DNA from: Euzebyaceae bacterium
GTDB taxonomy: Bacteria > Actinomycetota > Nitriliruptoria > Euzebyales > Egibacteraceae
Length of the DNA stretch: 6,889 nt
Direction: 5' to 3'
Assembly (NCBI GenBank): GCA_013698135.1
Contig: JACCVM010000195.1
Span: 1 to 6,889 of the forward strand
In this document: piece after piece, positions 1 through 6,889 of the stretch
Numbering within the stretch: position 1 is the stretch's first letter
Layout: the number at the start of each line of letters is the position of its first letter
The notes under the pieces: model-generated
Databases searched by the model: none
What the model was told of the DNA's origin: nothing
The model's input: the letters and a program-made list of their open reading frames with translations, nothing else
Position numbers and translations under genes: made by a program

Positions 1-269
1 CGATGCTCAGGCCGGACGTACAACACGTCGGGCTCGACGACGTCGCGGTCCGACAGGTACACGTCCAGTGGGGCGGGGTAGGCCTTGCCGCCGTGCTCGC
101 GGGCGTAGGCCACCAGTTCAGCGGTCAGCCACGCGACCACGTCCTGATGGCGCACGCGCGGCGCCGGCGTCACGATGAGCTCGCCGTCGATGAGCTCGCG
201 GCGCAGATTGTCATCGGGGAAGGACGCGAGATCGTCGTAGGTGAGGCCGGTCTGCGCGGGCGACGCCAT
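1..269 (-). CDS. Uma2 family (DUF820) putative endonuclease, N-terminal part, cut by window edge
   Basis: This gene reads leftward from an ATG at 269-267 and leaves the window after 89 codons, so only the N-terminal half is visible. The start is supported by a perfect AGGAGG (plus-strand cctcct, 276-281) six bases upstream; the ATG at 274-272 is in another frame and too close to that site. The visible protein has the Uma2 pattern: a YDDLASFP opening, then RRELIDGELIVTPAP around residues 23-37, H41 followed by a helix, and EPDVLYV at about 79-85. In this family the Glu/Asp residues of such motifs form a PD-(D/E)XK-like active site; its later part lies outside the window. Uma2 proteins are common in actinobacteria and cyanobacteria, often in several copies, and their biological role is poorly known. 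The gene is divergent from the glucan operon and nothing seen links it to that pathway. Confidence 0.85.
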   Translation of the reverse strand, partial: MASPAQTGLTYDDLASFPDDNLRRELIDGELIVTPAPRVRHQDVVAWLTAELVAYAREHGGKAYPAPLDVYLSDRDVVEPDVLYVRPEH

Positions 270-275
270 GGCATG

Positions 276-281
276 CCTCCT
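276..281 (-). promoter_or_regulatory. Shine-Dalgarno site of the Uma2 gene
   Basis: The minus strand reads AGGAGG here, six bases before the ATG at 269-267. It decides that start over the out-of-frame ATG at 274-272, which would lie only one base from the site. Confidence 0.8.
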
Positions 282-283
282 GC

Positions 284-322
284 GGTCATCGGTCGACGCT
301 ACGGCCAGACGGCCGGATGACC
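284..322. repeat. Nested inverted repeat in the divergent intergenic region
   Basis: Outer arms GGTCATC (284-290) and GATGACC (316-322) are perfect 7-bp complements. Inside them, CGGCC (302-306) and GGCCG (311-315) form a second perfect 5-bp pair around a 4-base loop. The right arms are contiguous, while the left arms are separated by 11 bases (291-301). In RNA of the minus strand this would be a bulged stem-loop just upstream of the Uma2 ribosome binding site. In DNA it could be an operator. The arms are seen directly; any function is inference, and short GC repeats arise by chance in such DNA. Confidence 0.4.
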
Positions 323-323
323 A
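296..323 (-). promoter_or_regulatory. Candidate promoter of the Uma2 gene
   Basis: On the minus strand, TGGTCA (plus 318-323) and TAGCGT (plus 296-301) are separated by 16 bases. They fit a loose actinobacterial -35 (TTGACA-like, 4 of 6) and -10 (TANNNT). The pair overlaps the inverted repeat at 284-322. Matches of this quality are common, so this is a suggestion only. Confidence 0.2.
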
Positions 324-333
324 GGACGAATCA

Positions 334-363
334 CGATCGCCTGTGGAGTGTAGGGCGCATAAT
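334..363 (+). promoter_or_regulatory. Candidate promoter of the glgE operon
   Basis: CATAAT at 358-363 matches the sigma-70-type -10 box TATAAT in five of six positions and is the most AT-rich spot in the intergenic region. No good -35 box is seen 16-18 bases upstream (around 334-341), so the promoter may depend on an activator or on another sigma factor. It would give a leader of about 50 bases before the TTG at 421. The whole non-coding gap 270-420 holds otherwise only the inverted repeat and the two ribosome binding sites. Confidence 0.35.
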
Positions 364-408
364 TCAGTGCCGATTGACCGGGAAGGACCATCAGAAGCAC
401 TCGGCCAC

Positions 409-417
409 AAGGAGAGG
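409..417 (+). promoter_or_regulatory. Shine-Dalgarno site that sets the glgE start
   Basis: AAGGAGAGG lies just upstream of TTG at 421, with six bases between GGAG and the start codon. The same frame is open upstream to 241 and offers a GTG at 367, but I see no comparable ribosome binding site there, and homology to GlgE begins only after 421. Confidence 0.75.
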
Positions 418-420
418 CTG

Positions 421-2385
421 TTGAAAGGACGCGTCCAGGTTCAGGACATCACCCCTGCCGTGGACTGCGGCCGCTACGCCGCGAAAGCCATCGAGGGCGA
501 CGAGGTCGTCGTTGGCGCAGACATCTTCCGCGAGGGTCACGACAAGGTGGCGGCAGCCATCCGCTACCGCGGGCCCGGCGACAGCGGCTGGCGTGAAGCC
601 CCGATGCACGCCGATGTCAACGATCGGTACCACGGCGCCTTCGCGGTCGACCGTCTCGGCGCGTGGCACTACCAGGTCGTCGGCTGGAGCGACCACTACG
701 CCGCATGGCTGGACGGGCTGGTCAAGCGGCACGCGGGGGGACGCACCGACCTGGACACCGACTGCGAGGAGGGCGCACTCCTGCTGGAGCGCCGCGAGGC
801 GCCCAAGGCGGCCAGACAGGTGCTGGTCGAGACGGCGGCGATGCTGCGCTCCGACGCCCCGCTCGGCGACCGGGTGACCGCCGCCTCACAGCCGGACCTG
901 CTGGCCCTCCTCCAACGCCATCCCGAACGCCTCGACGCCACCATCAGCAAACCCGAGCTGCCACTGTGGGTGGACCGTGAGGCCGCCCGCTTCTCGGCCT
1001 GGTACGAGCTGTTCCCGCGCTCGGAAGGCGCGACCAAGACAACGAGCGGCACCTTCTCCGAGGTCGCCAAGCGGCTCCCCGCGATCGCCGACATGGGCTT
1101 CGATGTCGTGTACCTCCCGCCAATCCACCCGATCGGCCGGGCCTTCCGCAAAGGTCCCAACAACAGCCTCACGCCGTCCGACGCCGACCCCGGGGTGCCA
1201 TGGGCCATCGGCTCGGAGGAGGGCGGGCACACCGCCGTCCACCCCGACCTGGGAACCATCGGCGACTTCGACGACTTCGTCCGCGAGGCCGGGCTGCACG
1301 ACCTCGAGGTGGCGCTGGACTTTGCGATCCAATGCTCCCCCGACCACCCCTGGGTCACCGAACATCCCGAGTGGTTCGACCACCGCCCCGACGGCACTAT
1401 CCGGTACGCGGAGAACCCGCCCAAGCAGTACCAGGACATCTACCCGATCGACTTCGACACCGCAGACTTGGACGGCCTCAAGGCCGAGCTCAAGGGCGTC
1501 CTCGACTACTGGATCGGCCACGGTGTCAAAATCTTCCGCGTCGACAACCCGCACACCAAAGCCGTCCCGTTCTGGGAATGGCTGATCGACGCCGTGCATG
1601 CCGAGCACCCCGACGTGCTGTTCCTCGCCGAGGCGTTCACCCGCCCGAAGATGATGGCCACCCTGGGCAAGGTGGGCTTCAGCCAGAGCTACACCTACTT
1701 CGCCTGGCGCAACACCAAGGCGGAGCTGGAGTCCTATCTCAAGGAGCTGGCCCACAGCGACATGGCCAGCTACTACCGGCCGAACTTCTGGCCCAACACG
1801 CCCGACATTCTCACCGAGTACCTGCAGACCGGCGGGCCAGCCGCCTTCAAGATCCGGCTGGTGCTGGCGGCCCTGCTGTCACCCGCCTATGGCATCTATT
1901 CTGGCTATGAGCTGTTCGAGCACGTAGCGGTCCGCGAGGGCAGCGAGGAGTACCTGGACTCCGAGAAGTACCAGTACCGCCCCCGCAACTGGGACGTCGC
2001 CGGTTCGCTCGCGCCGTACATCACGCGCGTCAACGCCGTCCGCCGGCTCCACCCCGGTTTCCGGCGGCTGACCAACTTGTGGTTCCATCAAGTCGACAAC
2101 GAGCAGGTCATCGCCTTCTCCAAGGTGTCGACCGGCCGCACCGACCCCGTCCTTGCCGTGGTCAACCTCGACCCGCACCACACCCAGGAGGCCACGACCT
2201 GGCTGGACCTGTGGCAGCTCGGACTGGAGCACGCGGGAGGGTCGGGTACGGGCGGGTCGGGTGCCCCTTATGAAGCGCATGACCTGCTGACCGACACCAC
2301 GTACGTCTGGCATGGACCGGGCAACTTCGTCCGACTCGATCCCCACGTGGAGCCGGCCCACGTGCTGCGGCTTCGCGCGTTGTAG
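421..2385 (+). CDS. glgE: GlgE, alpha-1,4-glucan:maltose-1-phosphate maltosyltransferase
   Basis: GlgE elongates the non-reducing end of alpha-1,4-glucans with maltosyl units from maltose 1-phosphate, releasing phosphate, in the cytoplasm. The 654-residue product (TTG start, AAGGAG site upstream) is close to the usual 660-700. It has the N-terminal GlgE domain (DUF3416, about 1-185), a GH13 subfamily 3 barrel beginning near FSAWYELFPR (191) and a C-terminal beta domain. Visible signatures are RKGPNN (K244), ENPPKQYQDIYP (331-342, the phosphate-binding loop in Streptomyces GlgE), nucleophile D375 in FRVDNPHTK, acid E404 in LAEAFTRP and D462 in NTPDIL. The 29-residue spacing of D375 and E404 equals that of D394/E423 which I recall for the S. 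coelicolor enzyme. A Gly/Ser-rich insert (606-614) interrupts the C-terminal domain. This is the first gene of the operon; treS follows after 24 bases. The identification is firm, the start slightly less so. Confidence 0.96.
   Translation: MKGRVQVQDITPAVDCGRYAAKAIEGDEVVVGADIFREGHDKVAAAIRYRGPGDSGWREAPMHADVNDRYHGAFAVDRLGAWHYQVVGWSDHYAAWLDGLVKRHAGGRTDLDTDCEEGALLLERREAPKAARQVLVETAAMLRSDAPLGDRVTAASQPDLLALLQRHPERLDATISKPELPLWVDREAARFSAWYELFPRSEGATKTTSGTFSEVAKRLPAIADMGFDVVYLPPIHPIGRAFRKGPNNSLTPSDADPGVPWAIGSEEGGHTAVHPDLGTIGDFDDFVREAGLHDLEVALDFAIQCSPDHPWVTEHPEWFDHRPDGTIRYAENPPKQYQDIYPIDFDTADLDGLKAELKGVLDYWIGHGVKIFRVDNPHTKAVPFWEWLIDAVHAEHPDVLFLAEAFTRPKMMATLGKVGFSQSYTYFAWRNTKAELESYLKELAHSDMASYYRPNFWPNTPDILTEYLQTGGPAAFKIRLVLAALLSPAYGIYSGYELFEHVAVREGSEEYLDSEKYQYRPRNWDVAGSLAPYITRVNAVRRLHPGFRRLTNLWFHQVDNEQVIAFSKVSTGRTDPVLAVVNLDPHHTQEATTWLDLWQLGLEHAGGSGTGGSGAPYEAHDLLTDTTYVWHGPGNFVRLDPHVEPAHVLRLRAL
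2236..2265 (+). repeat. 15-bp imperfect tandem duplication in glgE encoding a Gly/Ser linker
   Basis: Two adjacent 15-base units (2236-2250 and 2251-2265) match in 12 of 15 positions and share the core GGGTCGGGT. They encode GGSGT and GGSGA at residues 606-615 in the C-terminal domain, in a loop before the conserved AHDLLTDTTYVW strand region. The repeat keeps the reading frame and looks like a slippage product. Confidence 0.6.
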
Positions 2386-2398
2386 ACCTTGAGCTATC

Positions 2399-2403
2399 GA
2401 AGG
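2399..2403 (+). promoter_or_regulatory. Shine-Dalgarno site that sets the treS start
   Basis: GAAGG lies six bases before GTG at 2410. The same frame also has a TTG at 2389, four bases after the glgE stop, but that start has no ribosome binding site and would only add seven unconserved residues. GTG at 2410 is preferred. Confidence 0.6.
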
Positions 2404-2409
2404 CAACCA

Positions 2410-4049
<1,640 letters not shown>

Positions 4050-4053
<4 letters not shown>

Positions 4054-5615
4054 CGGCGCTGGCCGACCTCGCCGGGCCGGCGCAGCACGGAGCGGTCGCC
4101 GCGATGCTACTGCCGTGGCTGCCGCGACAGCGCTGGTTCGCCGGCAAGGCCCGCAGCGTCGCGACCGTGTCGGTCCACGACGAGATCCTGCTCCACGGCG
4201 ACGACACGGTGGTGCTGGACGCGCTGGTCGACGTCGAGTTCGACGACGGGCACCGCGAGCGCTATCAGGTCCCCCTGGCCGCAGCCGCTGCGTGCAGCGC
4301 GCAGGCTTCCCCGGTCGGGGCCGTCGCCGGGCTGGACCTGGTGGACGCCACCACCGACCCGGACGCCGCCCGTCTGCTGGCGTCGCTGGCCTGCGACCAG
4401 ACCGCCCGGCTGACCGGCTTGGGCGGGCGGGTCAGCGGCCGCCCTGGCGCTGGGGACGAAGCGCTCGATCTACCGCAACCCGAGGTGTTGCGCGGTGAGC
4501 AGTCCAACACCTCAGTGGTCTTCGGCCAGCACGCGATCGTCAAGCTCTTCCGGCGCCTGGAGCCCGGCCAGAACCCCGAGGTGGAGATCACCCGCGCGCT
4601 GACCTGGCAAGGCTTTCCCAACGCTCCGCGCCAGCTCGGCGCCCTGCTGCTCGACGACGCCGACGGCACGTCGACGGATCTGGCGGTGCTCGCCGAGTTC
4701 GTGGCCGGCGGCCGCGACGCCTGGCGGCTGGCCACCGACGACGTGGCCCGCCTGGTCGAGTCCCCCGTCGCCTGTGCGATGGCTGACAGCTGGCTGCTGG
4801 AGCGTCTCGGCGCGCTCGGTGCCGCCGTGGCCGACATGCACGCGGCGCTGCGCGACACGTTGGGCAGTCGACCGGCGTCGCCGGGTGACGCTGCGCGGTG
4901 GGTCGCCGACATGCGCCAGCAGGTCGAACGGGTTTTGGCCACCGCGAGCGCCCGTGCCGCGGGAACCGCCGCTGCCGTGCTGCAACGGCGCGACGAGCTG
5001 CTCGAGCGGCTGACCCGGCTGGCCCACGGCGGCGGTGACGGCATGCTGACCCGTACCCACGGCGACCTGCACCTCGGCCAGGTGCTGCTCGATCGCCACG
5101 ACCGCTGGCAGCTGCTGGACTTTGAGGGCGAACCCGCGCGCAGCCTCGCCGAGCGCCGCGCGCTGCACCCGCCGTTGCGCGACGTGGCCGGGATGCTGCG
5201 CTCCTTCGACTACGCCGCGGCTGCTGGTTCCGGAGGAGATCTGAGCGCTGTCGGCGAGGCCGCGGCCGCATGGCGCGACGACGCCCGCCGCCGGTTCCTC
5301 GACGCCTACCTGATCACCGCCGCCGACCATGGCCTGCTGCCGTCCGATCCCGACCTGGTGACCACCCAACTGGATGCTTTCGAGCTGGACAAGGCGGTGT
5401 ACGAGCTCGGCTACGAGCTGGGCAACCGTCCCGCCTGGGCGGCCATCCCCGTCGGTGGCATCCTCCGGGTGCTCGACCGCCGGCACCTCGGCGGGCCTAT
5501 CTCATCCGGCCGCCGGCACCTCGGCGGGCCTATCTCATCCGACCGCCGGCACCTCGGCGGGCCCATCTCATCCGACCGCCGGCACTTCGGCGGGCCTATC
5601 TCCCCCAGCGGCTGA
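4050..5615 (+). CDS. mak: Maltokinase (Mak/Pep2) with a repetitive C-terminal tail
   Basis: Maltokinase uses ATP to make maltose 1-phosphate, the GlgE substrate. The ATG at 4050 overlaps the treS stop (ATGA), with GAGGA nine bases upstream, so translation of the two is probably coupled; in mycobacteria TreS and Pep2 form a complex. The protein has 521 residues, against about 455 in M. tuberculosis as I recall. Visible elements are the N-terminal cap with LPWLPRQRWFAGKARSV (about 21-37), SNTSVVF and K165 (VKLF, likely ATP-binding lysine), E177/E179 in NPEVEI, the catalytic loop HGDLHLGQVL with D339, the metal-binding DFE at 357-359 and the family ending AVYELGYELGNRPAW. From D476 to P519 the sequence is four copies of an 11-residue unit (RRHLGGPISS plus D or G), which lies beyond the normal end of the family and comes from a 33-bp DNA repeat. 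The kinase core seems intact. Confidence 0.94.
5475..5606 (+). repeat. Four tandem 33-bp units, each with a GC hairpin, at the 3' end of mak
   Basis: Units lie at 5475-5507, 5508-5540, 5541-5573 and 5574-5606. They differ by one base at the first codon of unit 2 (GAC to GGC), one silent change in unit 3 and three changes in unit 4. Each contains the perfect inverted repeat CCGCCG, six-base loop GCACCT (GCACTT in unit 4), CGGCGG, with a possible extra G-U pair closing the loop. Stems start at 5477, 5510, 5543 and 5576. The hairpins are separated by an AT-richer spacer containing CTATCTCATCC. As the unit is a multiple of three, all forward frames stay open. Likely origin is an extragenic-palindrome-like element that entered or expanded within the gene end; what it does is not shown. 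Confidence 0.9.
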
Positions 5616-5619
5616 CGCC

Positions 5620-6801
5620 GTGCTCGATGTCATCACTCCCGTACTGCTGCGCGCCGGCGGCGTGCTCCACCAGCGTCTCGGGGCGTTGCTGCTGGCCGCC
5701 CGACGTGCCGGCGGCCGGCTCGGCCCGCTGGCGGTGGTGGCCTACCGCGGCTACGGCACGGCCGCTGCCGTCGGCTTGAAGGGGCGGGTGCTGGAGCGCT
5801 CCGGGCTGACGCCGGCCACGGATCACGACAGCGTCTGGCGCAACCTGGGCAACTCGCTGCGCCGCTTCACCGCCGCACCAATCCCCGACGCCGAGGTCGT
5901 CGCCCGGCTCACCGGCGCCACCGCGACCGCCACGACGGATCCGGAAGGCTACTTCCGGCTCGACCTGATCCCGCCTGCGCCGCTGCCGGCGACCGGATGG
6001 CACGACGTCGAGGTCGAGCTCTGCGGGCCGGCGGCACGGCGCGCGGCACCTGCGCGCGCCAGGGTGCTGGTCCCGCCGGCCAGCGCGGAGGTGGTCGTCA
6101 TCAGCGACCTCGATGACACCGTCCTGCGCTCGGGGGTGACCAACCTGCTGCTGGCCGCGCGCCTGGCGTTCTTGCACAACGCGCGCACCCGCTCCCCGTT
6201 CCAGGGCGTCTCCGCCTTCTACGCGGCGCTGCACGCCGGCCGCGACGGGCAGCGCGCCAACCCCGTCTTCTACGTGTCGTCCAGCCCGTGGAACCTGTAC
6301 GACCTGCTCACGGACTTTTTGCGGCTCAACGGGATCCTGGAGGGACCGTTGCTGCTGCGCGCCTGGGGTCTGGACGCCGACACCCGGCCGACCGGCGGTC
6401 ACCTCGAGCACAAGCTGTCACACATCCGCGCGATCCTGACCACCTACCGAGCCCTGGACGCGGTGCTGATCGGTGACAGCGGGCAGCACGATCCCGAGGT
6501 GTACGCCCAGGTGGTCACCGACTTCCCCGGCCGGGTGCGAGCCATCTATATCCGCGACGTGACCGTCACGTCGCGCGACGAAGAAGTCGCCTCGATCGCC
6601 GCGAAGGTACAGGCGGCCGGGGTGCCGTTCCTGGCCGTGGCGGACACCTCGGCGGCGGCACGGCACGCCCGTAGCGTCGGGCTGATCGCCGGCGAGGCCG
6701 TGCCGGCCGTCGACCGCGAGCGCGCTCGTGACGCGGCGGGACCGCTGGCGAGCGCCCGCAGTGCCGGCAGGCGGCTGCTTGATCCCAGGTCCAGCGGGTA
6801 G
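5620..6801 (+). CDS. App1-like (DUF2183) HAD-superfamily phosphatase
   Basis: The 393-residue product matches the bacterial branch of the App1 phosphatase domain family; yeast App1 is a magnesium-dependent phosphatidate phosphatase. The substrate of the bacterial proteins is not established. HAD motifs are complete: D163-L-D165-D166-T167 (motif I, D163 the expected nucleophile), FYVSSSPWNLYDLL with S220-W224 (motif II), K265 in HKLSHI (motif III) and IGDSGQHDPEVY with D286 and D291 (motif IV), followed by IYIRDV. Upstream come the family's YRGYG (about 44-48), VWRNLGNSLRRF and a small beta domain with TDPEGYFRL. The first 35 residues form an Ala/Leu/Arg-rich, possibly amphipathic helix that could touch the membrane; no clear signal peptide. 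GTG at 5620 is four bases after the mak stop and has no evident ribosome binding site, so coupling to mak is likely. Family assignment is firm; the role in glucan metabolism is open. Confidence 0.88.
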   Translation: MLDVITPVLLRAGGVLHQRLGALLLAARRAGGRLGPLAVVAYRGYGTAAAVGLKGRVLERSGLTPATDHDSVWRNLGNSLRRFTAAPIPDAEVVARLTGATATATTDPEGYFRLDLIPPAPLPATGWHDVEVELCGPAARRAAPARARVLVPPASAEVVVISDLDDTVLRSGVTNLLLAARLAFLHNARTRSPFQGVSAFYAALHAGRDGQRANPVFYVSSSPWNLYDLLTDFLRLNGILEGPLLLRAWGLDADTRPTGGHLEHKLSHIRAILTTYRALDAVLIGDSGQHDPEVYAQVVTDFPGRVRAIYIRDVTVTSRDEEVASIAAKVQAAGVPFLAVADTSAAARHARSVGLIAGEAVPAVDRERARDAAGPLASARSAGRRLLDPRSSG

Positions 6802-6830
6802 GTCGCTGGACAACCGCACGGCGAAACTCG

Positions 6831-6889
6831 AGGAGCAGTCTTGGCTCGCGCACCGTCGTCGTCGCAGGGCGAACCGGCGCATCCGTCAA
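6831..6889 (+). CDS. Probable start of the next operon gene, cut by window edge
   Basis: AGGAG at 6831-6835 stands five bases before a TTG at 6841, from which 16 codons stay open to the window edge (LARAPSSSQGEPAHPS in direct translation). The coding part thus begins at 6841. It follows the phosphatase stop by 39 bases on the same strand, so it would belong to the operon. The visible residues are low-complexity and not recognisable. GlgB, the branching enzyme, often follows glgE, treS and mak, and is the first candidate on context alone. Confidence 0.45.

Noticed and set aside
3..320. A plus-strand 105-codon open frame at the left edge
   Set aside because: It is the shadow of the Uma2 gene, which has a good ribosome binding site and family motifs on the minus strand.
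241..420. An upstream extension of glgE in the same frame (GTG at 367 or codons from 241)
   Set aside because: It would overlap the Uma2 start, has no ribosome binding site and adds residues without family resemblance; the TTG at 421 has a strong site and fits the family N-terminus.
5475..5606. The 33-bp repeats as a CRISPR array
   Set aside because: Units are directly adjacent with no unique spacers and are translated in the mak frame, so they are a plain tandem repeat.
5574..5619. The last hairpin of the array as an intrinsic terminator after mak
   Set aside because: The stem is GC-rich but is followed by CCTATCTCCCCC with no run of T, and the next gene starts at once on the same strand.
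6418..6889. Minus-strand open frames near the right edge as a convergent gene
   Set aside because: They overlap the end of the phosphatase with its conserved DSGQHDPE and IYIRDV motifs, are Arg/Pro-rich and show no domain, so they are antisense shadows.

Overview
The window is GC-rich DNA with coding sequence on nearly every base. It most likely comes from an actinomycete-type bacterium (Actinomycetota). This rests on the base composition, frequent TTG and GTG starts, and close resemblance of the trehalose synthase and maltosyltransferase to what I remember of the mycobacterial and streptomycete proteins. The phylum is an inference, because GlgE operons also occur elsewhere.

Layout. Positions 1-269 (minus strand) hold the N-terminal part of a Uma2-family (DUF820) nuclease-fold protein that runs off the left edge. 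Positions 270-420 are a divergent intergenic region with an inverted repeat and weak candidate promoters for both directions. From 421 onward everything reads rightward as one tight operon: glgE (421-2385), treS (2410-4053), mak (4050-5615, ATGA overlap with treS) and an App1/DUF2183-type HAD phosphatase gene (5620-6801). A further ORF with a good ribosome binding site probably opens at 6841 and leaves the right edge. I see no terminator inside the operon.

Function. The first three rightward genes are the core of the GlgE pathway. TreS interconverts trehalose and maltose, maltokinase phosphorylates maltose with ATP to maltose 1-phosphate, and GlgE transfers the maltosyl unit to the end of an alpha-1,4-glucan. 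The branching enzyme GlgB, the usual fourth partner, is not in the window; it could be the gene starting at 6841, but 16 codons cannot show that. All catalytic residues that I can locate are intact in the three enzymes.

Two things stand out. First, the 3' end of mak carries four tandem 33-bp units (5475-5606). Each has a perfect 6-bp GC hairpin in the mRNA, and together they add a 44-residue repetitive tail to the kinase just before the next gene. Second, that next gene encodes an App1-like phosphatase, not a known member of the GlgE pathway, in what looks like a translationally linked position.
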